Program-made: the position numbers and the translations under genes | Notes under the pieces: model-generated | Database searches by the model: none | The model's input: only the letters and a program-made list of their open reading frames with translations | Told to the model about the DNA's origin: nothing | Shown here: positions 28,021 through 36,612 of the stretch, in pieces | How positions within the stretch are numbered: position 1 is the first letter of the stretch | Layout of the letters: each line of letters begins with the position of its first letter | From: Phycicoccus sp. Root101 | Lineage (GTDB): Bacteria > Actinomycetota > Actinomycetes > Actinomycetales > Dermatophilaceae | DNA length: 64,000 nt | Reading direction: 5' to 3' | Assembly (NCBI RefSeq): GCF_001426245.1 | Contig: NZ_LMCM01000001.1 | Coordinates: 374,625-438,624, forward strand

Positions 28021-29019
28021 TCAGGGGCCCTGCTCCGGCTCCTGCGGCGGGAAGGGCTCGTGGGTGAGGCGCAGGTAGTACAGGGGTGAGTCGCCCCACT
28101 CGGCGAGCTCGTCCGGCTGGGCACCACGAATCGCTCCCAGCCAGGTGAACGACCGGTTCACGGCGTGGGTGACCATCGCCGGGCCCATCAGCGACTCGAG
28201 GGAGTCGCGGTCCAGCACGTCCGCCCACACTCGCGCGTACGCGTCGAGGAGGGCGTCCCACGGGTGGTGCGTGACGCGGGTCGAGTAGCCGTGGGGAACG
28301 GCGAGCACCTCGAGCACATGGGCCCACTGGGCGTCGCCGAAGTCGAAGAACCGCAACGCCCCGTCGACGACGAAGACGTTCCGCGGGTGCAGGTCCCCGT
28401 GCTCGAGGCTGGACGGCAGGGGGCCTGCGACCAGGGCGGCGACAGCGGCCTCGACGTCACCGATCCGCGAGCGCAGGGAGCCCGCCTCCTCGGCCGTCAG
28501 GTGGGAGGGGTGGCCGTCCGGGAGGGCGGCGAGCTCGTCGACCAGCCACAGGTACCGCGCGGGGACCGTGGGCGGGGAACAGTCGGGCAGGCCGGCGCCG
28601 ACCAGCTCGTCACGGTGGGCTGCCGTCCGGCGCTGCACCGTCGCGGCTGCCGTCAGGAGCCCCTGCCAGTCCTCCAGCGTCGCGTCGCGGCTGTCCCCGA
28701 GCGTGGCCCCCCGGTCCGCGGTGATCATCCAGCCGCGGCCGGCGTCCACGGCCAGCGGTGCCTCGACCTCGGTCGGCTCCAGCCGGGCCAGGGCAGCGTG
28801 CACGGCGGGTTCGAAGGCGGCGGAGGCACAGTTGGCCTTGAACCACACCCTGCCCCGGTCCGTCGGCACCACGAGCTGGGTCGACCACGGCCGGATCCTC
28901 GGCTGCTCGAGCGGGCCCGTGACGCGGCGACCGACGCGCCGCAGCTCCTCCTCGACCCAGCGGGTCGCCTCGCCCCGCCAGGCCTCACCCGCGACGCGCG
29001 TCGAGAACAGCTCGCCCAT
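28021..29019 (-). CDS. Aminoglycoside phosphotransferase (APH) family kinase-like protein
   Basis: 332 residues. The kinase catalytic loop is SLEHGDLHPRNVFV near residue 205 (HGDxxxxN) and the metal-binding Asp is in RFFDFGDAQWAH. The N-lobe has VWFKANCASAAFEPAV, where a Lys takes the ATP-binding position. The family includes antibiotic kinases, homoserine kinases and many small-molecule kinases. Nothing here indicates resistance, and such chromosomal copies are usually metabolic. The ATG at 29019 follows a -10 box by 6 nt. Confidence 0.82.
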   Translation of the reverse strand: MGELFSTRVAGEAWRGEATRWVEEELRRVGRRVTGPLEQPRIRPWSTQLVVPTDRGRVWFKANCASAAFEPAVHAALARLEPTEVEAPLAVDAGRGWMITADRGATLGDSRDATLEDWQGLLTAAATVQRRTAAHRDELVGAGLPDCSPPTVPARYLWLVDELAALPDGHPSHLTAEEAGSLRSRIGDVEAAVAALVAGPLPSSLEHGDLHPRNVFVVDGALRFFDFGDAQWAHVLEVLAVPHGYSTRVTHHPWDALLDAYARVWADVLDRDSLESLMGPAMVTHAVNRSFTWLGAIRGAQPDELAEWGDSPLYYLRLTHEPFPPQEPEQGP

Positions 29020-29022
29020 GCC

Positions 29023-29057
29023 GCGACTCTAGACAGCGACCGGCCGTCTAGAGTCGC
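29023..29057. promoter_or_regulatory. Perfectly symmetric divergent leaderless promoter
   Basis: GCGACTCTAGAC (29023-29034) and GTCTAGAGTCGC (29046-29057) are perfect 12-bp inverted copies around an 11-bp centre. Each arm holds the -10 hexamer TAGAGT for the gene it faces: 29026-29031 for the minus-strand kinase (ATG at 29019) and 29049-29054 for the plus-strand LOG gene (ATG at 29061). Both gaps to the ATG are 6 nt. The dyad could also be bound by a dimeric regulator. Confidence 0.65.
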
Positions 29058-29060
29058 AGC

Positions 29061-30197
29061 ATGGTCCGGCGCGAGGTGGAGTCGCTCCCCGCGCTCGAGG
29101 CCCTGCTCGCCTCCGGCAAGCCGCTCACCGGGGTCCGGCTGCAGGACCTCGACCTCACGGGCCACGAGGCGCAGCTCCTGGGGCGCACCGACCTCACCGG
29201 CCTCGTCGTCCTCGGGGGTCGACTGTCCCCAGAGCTCGACGCGCACCTGCGCGCCCACCGTGCGCTCGTCTTCCCCACCGACCCGCACGCTCCGGTGGAC
29301 CCCTACCGGGCCACCCTCTACTCACCCGCCGAGCTGTATGCCGGCCTGTCCGAGCACGGCTACGACGCCACCCCGGACTCCCGCGCGTACCGGTGGGCGC
29401 GTGACGGCAGCAGGCACCACGACGCCTTCGCCACGCTGCTGCGCGCCATCCACGACGACTCCATCAGCGACGCCCTCGACGAGTTCGTGGACTGTCGCCC
29501 GCTCGTGGGGGTGATGGGCGGCCACGCGCTCGACCGCGGCCGCACGGCATACGCCGAGGCAGCGCTGGCCGGCCACCGCCTCGCGCGGCTGGGGGTCATC
29601 GTGGCCACCGGCGGAGGACCGGGTGCGATGGAGGCGGCCAACCTCGGTGCGTTCGCCGACGACGAGCAGGCCCTGGAGAGTGCCCTCCGGCGGCTCGCGG
29701 CCGTCCCCTCGTTCCGACCCGACATCGGTGCCTGGGCGTCGCTCGCGCTCGAGGTGCGCCAGGAGCTGCGCACGGACGTGCGGGCCGACGACACCGGCGC
29801 CCGCAGCCTCGGCATCCCCACGTGGTTCTACGGCCACGAACCACCGAACGTGTTCTGCGACGGCATCGGCAAGTACTTCTCGAACGCCATCCGTGAGGAC
29901 GGCCTCCTCTCGCGCGCCACCGCCGGGGTGGTGGTGCTCGAGGGCGCGGCAGGGACGGTGCAGGAGGTGTTCCAGGCGCTGACCCCGTCGTACTACGCCG
30001 CCGACGACGAGACCCTCGCCCTCCCGCCGGTCGTGCTCGTCGGTCAGGAGTACTGGACGGACACCGTCCCGATCTGGGCAGCCGTGCGTGCCCTCGGGCA
30101 GGGGCGGGCCCTCGGCGACGCCCTGCACCTCGTGGACACCGTGGACGAGGCGGTCGCCGTCATCGCCTCCTCACCGGGGCGGGAGGCTGTCCGGTGA
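29061..30197 (+). CDS. LOG family nucleotide-binding protein
   Basis: 378 residues. After an N-terminal region of about 140 residues comes the Rossmann LOG core: PLVGVMGGHALDRG, the phosphate-binding GVIVATGGGPGAMEAANLGA near residue 190, and VVVLEGAAGTVQEVF near 300 in place of the usual PGGxGTxxE loop. A further GIPTWFYGHEPPNVF segment is characteristic of a longer actinobacterial subgroup. LOG proteins hydrolyse nucleoside monophosphates or cytokinin ribotides; the substitution of the PGG(Y)GT motif makes activity uncertain. Its stop overlaps the YndJ start (GTGA). Confidence 0.8.
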   Translation: MVRREVESLPALEALLASGKPLTGVRLQDLDLTGHEAQLLGRTDLTGLVVLGGRLSPELDAHLRAHRALVFPTDPHAPVDPYRATLYSPAELYAGLSEHGYDATPDSRAYRWARDGSRHHDAFATLLRAIHDDSISDALDEFVDCRPLVGVMGGHALDRGRTAYAEAALAGHRLARLGVIVATGGGPGAMEAANLGAFADDEQALESALRRLAAVPSFRPDIGAWASLALEVRQELRTDVRADDTGARSLGIPTWFYGHEPPNVFCDGIGKYFSNAIREDGLLSRATAGVVVLEGAAGTVQEVFQALTPSYYAADDETLALPPVVLVGQEYWTDTVPIWAAVRALGQGRALGDALHLVDTVDEAVAVIASSPGREAVR

Positions 30198-31030
30198 CCG
30201 TGGTCGTCAACCTCGTCGTCACGCTCGGCATGCTCGTGATCGTCCCGTTGGGGCTCCGGCTGCTGCCCGTGGCCGGCACCCTCGCGCTGGCCCGTGCCTA
30301 CCCCGTCTTCGCCGTGCCCGGCGTCGTCGCCCTCTGGCTCCCCCGCGGCGTCCTCTCCACGACGCTGGCCGGCTGGTACGGCGTCGGCACGTTGCTGCTG
30401 GCGTTGCTCGGCGTCCGCCACGGGTGGAACTGCTTGTCCCGCAGGACCCTCCGCGGCGCAGATGCCGCGGCCGTCACGGCACTGGTGTGCCCGGCGATCG
30501 CGGCGTTCGCCCTGGTGAGCGAGCGCGCGTCGACCGAGGTGTTCGGGTTCAGCCTGAAGATCCTCGCCCTCACCGTGCCGCACTTCCACTTCGCGGGGTT
30601 CGCCGCCGCCCTGGTCGCCCACCTCGTGGCGACCACCCATCCGAGCCCGGTGACGACGGCGGCGGCCTGGTCCGTGCCGTCCGGCACCCTCGTCGTGCTG
30701 CTCGGCTACTTCGTCAACGACGAGGTCGAGCTGCTGGGGGCGGTGATCCTCACCGCCGGCATGTGGCTGGTGGGCTGGACCCTGTGGACCCGGGGACGGG
30801 CCGGGACCAGGGACTCGCGCACCCGGCTGCTCCTCGGGGTCAGTGCCGTCACCCTCGTCCTGACGATGCTGCTCGCCCTCGACTGGGCCCTGGGCCACGT
30901 CGTCGACGCCGTGCCGCACCTGCCCATCGAGTGGATGGCCTGGACCCACGGACTGGCGAACGCCGTCGGCTTCGCCCTGTGTGCCCTCTGCGCCCTCGCG
31001 CGCCCGACCCGGATCGAGAGCCGACCATGA
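30194..31030 (+). CDS. YndJ-like multi-pass membrane protein
   Basis: 278 residues with about eight hydrophobic segments, beginning MTVVVNLVVTLGMLVIVPLGL from a GTG. A PHFHFAGFAAALVAHLV segment and WTHGLANAVGFALCAL near the end carry the conserved His and Asn residues of the YndJ family. The function is unknown. The overlapping start and stop codons with LOG and DUF1990 put it in a four-gene unit. YndJ and DUF1990 are often neighbours. Confidence 0.8.
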   Translation: MTVVVNLVVTLGMLVIVPLGLRLLPVAGTLALARAYPVFAVPGVVALWLPRGVLSTTLAGWYGVGTLLLALLGVRHGWNCLSRRTLRGADAAAVTALVCPAIAAFALVSERASTEVFGFSLKILALTVPHFHFAGFAAALVAHLVATTHPSPVTTAAAWSVPSGTLVVLLGYFVNDEVELLGAVILTAGMWLVGWTLWTRGRAGTRDSRTRLLLGVSAVTLVLTMLLALDWALGHVVDAVPHLPIEWMAWTHGLANAVGFALCALCALARPTRIESRP

Positions 31031-31551
31031 AGCTGACCGACCTCGCCCACCTGCCCCTCACCTACGAACCGCGCGGGCTGACCCTCGACGGGCCGATGCC
31101 GCAGGGTTTCCACCACCTCGAGGTGGAGCGCCGGCTGGGAGCCGGCGACGCGGCATACGCCCGGGCGGCGGATGCGCTCATGCGGTGGGCGCCGCAGCGC
31201 GGGATCGGTCTGCGTCCGGTGGCGACGGCACCCCGCGCTGCCGAGGGCGTCGAGATCCTCAGCCACCTCGTGGTGCTGCCTGTTCCGTGCCGGGTCGTGT
31301 GGACCGTGGAAGGACCGGAACGCACGGGGTTCGGGTACGGCACGCTGCGCGGCCACATCGAGAGCGGCGAGGAGGGCTTCCTCGTCGAGCGCCGCGGCGA
31401 CGAGGTGTATGCCGTGATCCGCGCCTACGCCCGGGCGGCGACGCTCCTGGCCCGGCTGGGTGGACCCGTGAGCTGGCAGCTGCAGAGAGTTGCGGCGCTG
31501 GGGTACCTGCGTGCGCTGCAGCGAGCCGCGGACGGCAGGATGGCACCATGA
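31027..31551 (+). CDS. DUF1990 (UPF0548) family protein
   Basis: 174 residues, soluble. LTYEPRGLTLDGPMPQGFHHLEVERRLG near the start, FGYGTLRGHIESGEEGFLVER in the middle and SWQLQRVAALGYLRAL at the end match the DUF1990 pattern. No catalytic assignment is known to me. Start ATGA overlaps the YndJ stop, and its stop overlaps the VOC gene start (ATGA). Confidence 0.82.
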   Translation: MKLTDLAHLPLTYEPRGLTLDGPMPQGFHHLEVERRLGAGDAAYARAADALMRWAPQRGIGLRPVATAPRAAEGVEILSHLVVLPVPCRVVWTVEGPERTGFGYGTLRGHIESGEEGFLVERRGDEVYAVIRAYARAATLLARLGGPVSWQLQRVAALGYLRALQRAADGRMAP

Positions 31552-31937
31552 GCCAGCGCCTGAACCTCGTCACCCTGCTCGTCCGCGACTACGACGAGGC
31601 CCTCGAGTTCTACTGCGGCGCAGTCGGGTTCGAGCTCGTCGAGGACACCGACCGGGGCGACGGCACGCGCTGGGTCGTCATCCGTCCGGCCGGCTCGGAC
31701 GGTACCCAGGTCCTGCTCGCTCGCGCCAGCACCCCCGAGCAGGTCGCCCGCGTCGGGGACCCCGGGGGCGGACGGGTCATGCACTTCCTCGGCACCGACG
31801 ACTTCGCCGCCGACCACGCGCGGATGGTCGCGGCCGGGGTGCGCTTCCTCGAGGAGCCCCGCCACGAGGAGTACGGCGACGTCGCGGTCTTCGAGGACCT
31901 CTACGGCAACCGCTGGGACCTCATCCAGCCCCGCTGA
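31548..31937 (+). CDS. VOC (glyoxalase/bleomycin-resistance) family protein
   Basis: 129 residues. The paired beta-alpha-beta units read LNLVTLLVRDYDEALEFYCGAVGFELVEDT and MHFLGTDDFAADHARMVAAGVRFLEEP, ending GDVAVFEDLYGNRWDLIQ. The terminal E-DLYGN-WDL pattern carries a metal-binding Glu typical of VOC dioxygenases and lyases. The substrate is not deducible. Last gene of the LOG-YndJ-DUF1990-VOC unit. Confidence 0.85.
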   Translation: MSQRLNLVTLLVRDYDEALEFYCGAVGFELVEDTDRGDGTRWVVIRPAGSDGTQVLLARASTPEQVARVGDPGGGRVMHFLGTDDFAADHARMVAAGVRFLEEPRHEEYGDVAVFEDLYGNRWDLIQPR

Positions 31938-32153
31938 CGTCCCCACTCTCCACCCGGCCACCCGGCCCGACACCCCGGCCCCCGACACCCCCGCCCCCCG
32001 CGCCGCACGCAAAGCGGGTGTCGTTCGGCGACCCGGGACTTATTTGTCGGTGCCTTGCGGAACGACACCCGCTTTGCACGTGTCCCGGTGGGCGTCGAGA
32101 GCCCAGCCGCGAGCCGCGGGGCCGACGCGCGGCCGACTGGCTGGCTACCTGGG
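31938..32153. other. Intergenic region between convergent VOC and purU genes
   Basis: 216 bp with no gene. The left part (31945-32008) is a low-complexity run of C-rich CCCCGACAC-like words. The right part holds the long inverted repeat annotated separately, and beyond it nothing is recognised. Confidence 0.7.
32009..32077. repeat. Isolated 18-bp perfect inverted repeat with a 33-nt AT-richer loop
   Basis: Left arm GCAAAGCGGGTGTCGTTC (32009-32026) is exactly complementary to the right arm at 32060-32077. The loop is 33 nt and contains TTATTTG, which is unusual base composition for this genome. It sits between two convergent genes, so it could terminate transcription from both sides. However, the large loop, lack of a T-run and perfect arms also fit a dispersed palindromic element or a small-RNA hairpin. 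Confidence 0.7.
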
Positions 32154-33038
32154 TCAGTCGAAGACGATGGTGCGGCGGCCGCGCAGGACGACGCGGTGCT
32201 CGGCGTGCCAGCGGACGGCTCGCGCCAGGGCCATGGCCTCGAGCTCCTGCCCCACGGAGGCCAGCTGCGCCGGGCTCATCCGGTGGTCGACCCGGCGGAA
32301 GTCCTGCTCGATGATCGGCCCCTCGTCGAGGTCGGCCGTCACGTAGTGCGCCGTCGCCCCGATGACCTTGACGCCGCGGTCGTGCGCCTGGGTGTACGGC
32401 TTGGCACCCTTGAAGCTGGGCAGCAGCGAGTGGTGGATGTTGATGATCCGCCCCGGCAGGTCGGCGCAGAGGTCGGCGGACAGGATCTGCATGTACCGCG
32501 CCAGGACGATGGTGTCGGCCCGGTGCTCGGCGATGAGGTCACGCAGCTGCTGCTCCGCGGCGGGCTTGGTGTCACGGGTCACCGGGACGTGGTGGAACGG
32601 CACCCCGTGCCATTCCGCGAGACCCCGGAAGTCCTCGTGGTTGGACACGATGGCCGGGACCTCGACGGGCAGCGACCCGCTCTCGACCCGGAACAACAGG
32701 TCGTTGAGGCAGTGTCCCTGCTGGCTGACCATGACGAGGACGCGCCGCCGCTGGGACAGGTCGTGCACGGCATACTCCATCGCGAACTCCGCCGCCACGG
32801 GCGCCAGTCCGGCGTCGACCTCGGCCACCGGCAGGGCCGCCCCCTCGCGCACGAGGTGCATGCGCAGGTGGAACTCCCCCGAGGTGGCGTCCGCGAACTG
32901 CTGGCTGTCGAGGATGGTCATCGCCAGGTCGAGCATGACCCCCGAGACGGCGTGGACGATGCCACGGCGGTCGGGGCAGGAGACGGTGAGGACGAACTCG
33001 CGGCCGCTCTCGGCGGACGCCGGCATGGACTGGTGCAC
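32154..33038 (-). CDS. purU: Formyltetrahydrofolate deformylase
   Basis: 294 residues. An N-terminal ACT domain (FVLTVSCPDRRGIVHAVSGVM) precedes a formyltransferase-fold domain. The hydrolase residues are visible: NIHHSLLPSFKGAKPYTQAHDRGVKVIGATAHYVTADLDEGPIIEQD, with the catalytic Asn-His and Asp. PurU releases formate from 10-formyl-THF to balance one-carbon pools. The GTG at 33038 is chosen because a -10 box lies 6 nt before it; an ATG twelve bases in is the alternative. Confidence 0.95.
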   Translation of the reverse strand: MHQSMPASAESGREFVLTVSCPDRRGIVHAVSGVMLDLAMTILDSQQFADATSGEFHLRMHLVREGAALPVAEVDAGLAPVAAEFAMEYAVHDLSQRRRVLVMVSQQGHCLNDLLFRVESGSLPVEVPAIVSNHEDFRGLAEWHGVPFHHVPVTRDTKPAAEQQLRDLIAEHRADTIVLARYMQILSADLCADLPGRIINIHHSLLPSFKGAKPYTQAHDRGVKVIGATAHYVTADLDEGPIIEQDFRRVDHRMSPAQLASVGQELEAMALARAVRWHAEHRVVLRGRRTIVFD

Positions 33039-33044
33039 CCGGAC

Positions 33045-33050
33045 AGCCTA
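33045..33050 (-). promoter_or_regulatory. -10 hexamer TAGGCT, leaderless start of purU
   Basis: TAGGCT on the minus strand, six bases, then GTG at 33038. It lies within the last codons of the preceding copper-monooxygenase-like gene (stop at 33048-33050). Confidence 0.55.
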
Positions 33051-34274
33051 GGGGCGGGTCAGCAGCACGATCCCCAGGCACATCTCGTCGGTCGTCCCCT
33101 CGCCCCACACGACGTACCGCTCGGGCACGCCGGCGAGCGCGGGCAGCTGGTCGCGCAGGCCCTGGTCGTGCCGGCAGGTGACCGTGAGGGTGTCGCCGGG
33201 CTTCACCCTGACCGCGGGCGTCACCGGCTTGCTCCCCTGGTTGTCGAAGTCCCAGATGGGCAGGTCGAGGATGGTGCGCTCACCCTTCTTGCCCTGGTTC
33301 ACCACGACGGAGATGCTGCGCCCCAGCAGGTGCATGTGCCCCGCGACCGCTCGTATGGTGCCCGGCTGGGTCACCGGGCGGGTGCACGACTGCGTGGGCG
33401 TGGCCTTGATCGGCCCGCACAGCAAGTGCAGGAGGTTCGCGGTCGAGCCGGCCGCGGCGCCGAACCGCTGCTGCACGTCGGCCACGGCAGCCTGACGCGC
33501 ACACAGGGGTCCGGTGTGTCCGGGGCGGCACGGCAGCTCGACCGGGCCCGGGAGCAGGACGGTCTCGAGGGTCTTGCGGGTGCCGTCGTCGGCCGCGACC
33601 CGCAGCCGGGCTGCCGAGGTGTCCGGGGAGTCACCCGCGAGCAGGTTGTAGTGGACCTGCATGACGATGCGGGTCCCCGGTGCCAGGGGCATGCCCAGGT
33701 CCTTGGCCAGCAGGCTCTCGCCGCCGCCGGGTGCCCACGCCCCCAGCCACGGTGCGTCGTCGAGGGTGCTGCCCTGGCTCTCGACGCCGGTGCCACCGAA
33801 GCAGGTCCAGCCCTGCCCGGGCTCCGCCGCGTCCTTCGCCTGGGCCACCGCCACCTTGTCCGGCGGGATCCGGAACAGGATGACGTGGTGGACGACGTCC
33901 GGGTTGCCCGGCAGGACGTTGATCCCCGTGACCACGGACTTCGCGGTGAGGTGCGGGTCGAGCAGGAAGCAGCGGTAGTCGTCCGTCCCCGGGGCGGCCG
34001 GCGCCTTCGGTGTGTATGCCGCCGGCATCCGCAGCGTGACGAACCGTTCGCCGGTGCGCAGCGGCGCGACCGGCTTGGTCGTGGTCGCGCCGTGGGCCGC
34101 GTGCCCCGACGTCGTCGTGGCAGTGGCTGCCGGTGTCGTCGTGGCCGGCGGTGCCGCGGTCGCTGCGGACCCGGCTGTCGTCCCTCGGCTGGCGCAGGCC
34201 GTGAGCACGAGGGCTGCGACCGCGGCCATGGCGCACCCGGTGAGGGCGCGACGGGCGGGGTGGCGGTGCATCAC
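33048..34274 (-). CDS. Secreted copper type II monooxygenase-like lipoprotein (PHM fold)
   Basis: 408 residues. The signal peptide ends in lipobox LTAC (Cys 27), followed by a Thr/Ala/Pro-rich linker to about residue 70. The copper ligands of peptidylglycine-hydroxylating and dopamine monooxygenases are all in order: His-His at 129-130 (VVHHVILF), His 208 (MQVHYNL), HMH at 313-315 (AGHMHLLGR) and Met 398 (DEMCLG). Several Cys pairs (102/158, 249/258, 286/297) may form disulfides. The protein should therefore be an extracytoplasmic lipid-anchored copper enzyme; the substrate is unknown. GTG at 34274 follows a -10 box by 6 nt. Confidence 0.85.
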   Translation of the reverse strand: MMHRHPARRALTGCAMAAVAALVLTACASRGTTAGSAATAAPPATTTPAATATTTSGHAAHGATTTKPVAPLRTGERFVTLRMPAAYTPKAPAAPGTDDYRCFLLDPHLTAKSVVTGINVLPGNPDVVHHVILFRIPPDKVAVAQAKDAAEPGQGWTCFGGTGVESQGSTLDDAPWLGAWAPGGGESLLAKDLGMPLAPGTRIVMQVHYNLLAGDSPDTSAARLRVAADDGTRKTLETVLLPGPVELPCRPGHTGPLCARQAAVADVQQRFGAAAGSTANLLHLLCGPIKATPTQSCTRPVTQPGTIRAVAGHMHLLGRSISVVVNQGKKGERTILDLPIWDFDNQGSKPVTPAVRVKPGDTLTVTCRHDQGLRDQLPALAGVPERYVVWGEGTTDEMCLGIVLLTRP

Positions 34275-34280
34275 CTCATG

Positions 34281-34286
34281 AGTGTA
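34281..34286 (-). promoter_or_regulatory. -10 hexamer TACACT, leaderless start of the copper monooxygenase-like gene
   Basis: TACACT on the minus strand, six bases, then GTG at 34274; an ATG is the next codon. It is among the best -10 matches in the window. Confidence 0.6.
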
Positions 34287-34319
34287 GGCAGCGCCGGCGT
34301 TCCGGGAGGTGGTTCGGCC

Positions 34320-35534
34320 TCAGGCGGTCGAGGCGGCGAGCTGGCCGCAGGCCCCGTCGATGTCCTGGCCACGGGTGTCGCGGATCGTCGTCGGGATGCC
34401 GTGCGCCCGCAGCCGTTCGACGAACTGCTGCTCGACACCGGGGCGGGAGGCCGTCCACTTCGAGCCGGGAGTCGGGTTCAGCGGGATCGGGTTGACGTGC
34501 ACCCAGCCGCGACCGCGGGCGTTGAGCTTCTTCCCGAGCAGGTCGGCCCGCCAGGCGTGGTCGTTGATGTCCTTGATCAGGGCGTACTCGATGCTGACCC
34601 GGCGCCCGGTTGCCTCGTAGTAGCGGTAGGCGGCGTCGAGCGCCTCGTCGACGCTCCAGCGCGTGTTGATCGGCACGAGCTCGTTGCGCAGCTCGTCGTC
34701 GGGGGCGTGCAGCGACAGGGCGAGCGTCACCGGGATGCCCTCGGCCGCGAGCTTGTCGATGGCCGGCACGAGACCGACCGTCGACATGGTGATGCCGCGG
34801 GCCGACATGCCGAGGCCGTCGGGCGCCGGGTCGGTCATCCGGCGGATGGCGCCGATCGCGGCCTTGTAGTTGGCCAGCGCCTCACCCATGCCCATGAACA
34901 CGACGTTGGAGATGCGGGTCGGGCCGCTCACCTCCGGGGCGCCGTCCTCGTCGCCGAGCTCGGCGGCGTCGACCGCCCCCTCGGTGGTGACCGACGCGGC
35001 GAGCTCCCCGCTGCGCAGCATCCGGGCCGCCTGCACGACCTGCTCGACGATCTCACCGGCCGACATGTTGCGGGTCAGACCCGCCTGTCCGGTGGCGCAG
35101 AACGGACAGTTCATGCCGCAGCCGGCCTGGCTGGAGATGCAGATGGTGACGCGCCTGGGGTACCGCATGAGGACGGACTCCACGATGGCCCCGTCGTGCA
35201 GCTTCCAGGCCGACTTGATGGTCATGCCGTCGTCGGCGGTGCGCTGGACGTGCGGCGTCAGGAGTGTGGGGAGCAAGTCGGCCACGAGCTGGTCGCGGAC
35301 CCCCTTGGGCAGGTCGGTCATCTCCTCAGGCGAACCGACGAGGCGCTCGAAGTAGTGCGTCGACAGCTGCTTGGCACGGAATCCCTTGTGCCCCAGCGCC
35401 TCCACCGCTTCCTTGCGCTCGGCCGGCGACAGGTCGGCGAGGTGGCGCGGGGGCTTGCCCCGTCGCGGCGCGGTGAACGTCAGGGCTCCGGGGGCGGGGC
35501 GCTGCGCGGTGGGCTCGGGGAGGGAGGTCGTCAT
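34320..35534 (-). CDS. rlmN: 23S rRNA (adenine2503-C2)/tRNA A37 methyltransferase RlmN
   Basis: 404 residues. The radical-SAM cluster motif is CGMNCPFC near residue 150. [46 protein letters not shown] and the C-terminal Cys in [10 protein letters not shown] (the methyl-carrying Cys) are the RlmN hallmarks. An internal acidic insertion (about residues 190-215) lengthens it relative to E. coli RlmN. It closes the pyrH-frr-cdsA-rlmN gene order, though here an opposite-strand gene stands between it and cdsA. The short leader has a GGGGGAG ribosome site. Confidence 0.96.
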   Translation of the reverse strand: MTTSLPEPTAQRPAPGALTFTAPRRGKPPRHLADLSPAERKEAVEALGHKGFRAKQLSTHYFERLVGSPEEMTDLPKGVRDQLVADLLPTLLTPHVQRTADDGMTIKSAWKLHDGAIVESVLMRYPRRVTICISSQAGCGMNCPFCATGQAGLTRNMSAGEIVEQVVQAARMLRSGELAASVTTEGAVDAAELGDEDGAPEVSGPTRISNVVFMGMGEALANYKAAIGAIRRMTDPAPDGLGMSARGITMSTVGLVPAIDKLAAEGIPVTLALSLHAPDDELRNELVPINTRWSVDEALDAAYRYYEATGRRVSIEYALIKDINDHAWRADLLGKKLNARGRGWVHVNPIPLNPTPGSKWTASRPGVEQQFVERLRAHGIPTTIRDTRGQDIDGACGQLAASTA

Positions 35535-35628
35535 GGCTCCCCCAGTTTCGCAGCCACCCACCGGAACTGCCCAATCGTCGGGGCACCGGCCTAGGGTGGG
35601 GCGCACCGACCAGGGGAGGAACTGCGCC

Positions 35629-36612
35629 GTGGGGCTGTTCTCACGCAGGAAGGGTTCGCCGGGCCCGGACGAGCCGTCGCGCCCGGGTTCGGGCGGCCAC
35701 AGCGGCCCACGGCGGGTCGACGACGCCCTGACGATGTTCGAGGAGTCCGATGCCGCCACCTTCCGGTCCACGGTCCGCGAGACGCTCGCGGAGATGGGTT
35801 TCGAGGTCACCGTGCTCGCGGACCACGTGACGACCGACGACGGCCGCCAGTGGGGCCTGTGGAACCTCGGTGCCGGGTGCGCCGGCACCCCTCACGACCA
35901 GTGGCCGGCCACCGTCCGCGCGCACTTCACCACGGTCATGGCCGGCGCCGACGACGAGCCCCTCACCGCGGCATACCTCGAGGCGCACGTCGTCAGCCGG
36001 CTGATGGAGGAGGACGGCCTGCGCCAGACCCCGGACTGGGTCGACCGCGGGCTGGAGTGGGCCCCGGGGGTGCGGGAGGTGGTCGTCGTCGACACCCCGG
36101 AGACGGTCCAGGTCCTGCCGCCGGCCGCGTTCGAGGAGTTCAGGCCGCTGGGACCGTGGTTCGACCGCGGGCTGGCCAACCTGCGGGCCCAGCTCGACAC
36201 CGAGACTTTCCAGCTCGAGGCGGTCACCCATGGCGACTCGACGTTCTGGTGCCTGCTCGGCGACAGCGTCTACACGGCCAGCCTGGCCCTGCTCCTGCCG
36301 GACGTGGTGCAGCGGTATGCCGCGCAGCCCTTGTCGGACAAGGGCGTCCTGTTCGCGATCCCGTTCCGTCACCAGCTCGCGTTCCACGTCGTCGACGAGC
36401 CGCAGGCCGCCCTGGACGCGCTGATGGTGATGCCGCAGTTCGCCGCCGCGGGGTTCCTGGAGGGCAGCGGCCCGGTGAGCCCGAGCGTCTTCTGGTGGCA
36501 GGAGGGCCGGGTGCGTCAGGTCTCCACGATGACCGCGGACCGGCGGCTGTCGGTCACGCCCGGCCCCGAGCTCGAGGTGCTGCTCGGGATGACCCGCGGC
36601 GACGAGGCCTGA
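35629..36612 (+). CDS. Protein of unknown function, DUF1444-like length, cytoplasmic
   Basis: 327 residues, not assigned to a family. A basic Gly/Pro/Ser-rich start ([16 protein letters not shown]) leads to an alpha/beta protein without signal peptide or membrane helices. Notable stretches are [30 protein letters not shown] and [19 protein letters not shown], and near the end PSVFWWQEG. The pattern of a N-terminal domain, a middle His-Phe patch and a C-terminal FWW segment does not match an enzyme class I know. GTG start with a strong ribosome site (AGGGGAGGA) and a TAGGGT -10 at about 35593. The end carries a tandem repeat across the stop codon. Confidence 0.65.
   Translation: MGLFSRRKGSPGPDEPSRPGSGGHSGPRRVDDALTMFEESDAATFRSTVRETLAEMGFEVTVLADHVTTDDGRQWGLWNLGAGCAGTPHDQWPATVRAHFTTVMAGADDEPLTAAYLEAHVVSRLMEEDGLRQTPDWVDRGLEWAPGVREVVVVDTPETVQVLPPAAFEEFRPLGPWFDRGLANLRAQLDTETFQLEAVTHGDSTFWCLLGDSVYTASLALLLPDVVQRYAAQPLSDKGVLFAIPFRHQLAFHVVDEPQAALDALMVMPQFAAAGFLEGSGPVSPSVFWWQEGRVRQVSTMTADRRLSVTPGPELEVLLGMTRGDEA

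Noticed and set aside
28021-29019. APH-like gene as an antibiotic resistance determinant
   Set aside because: Only general kinase motifs are present, it lacks mobile-element context, and chromosomal APH-family kinases are usually metabolic.
32055-35594. A very long plus-strand open frame (about 1180 codons) opposite purU, the copper monooxygenase gene and rlmN
   Set aside because: It runs antisense to three well-supported genes and codes for Gly/Arg/Val/Asp-rich nonsense. At this G+C content stop codons are rare, so such frames are expected by chance.
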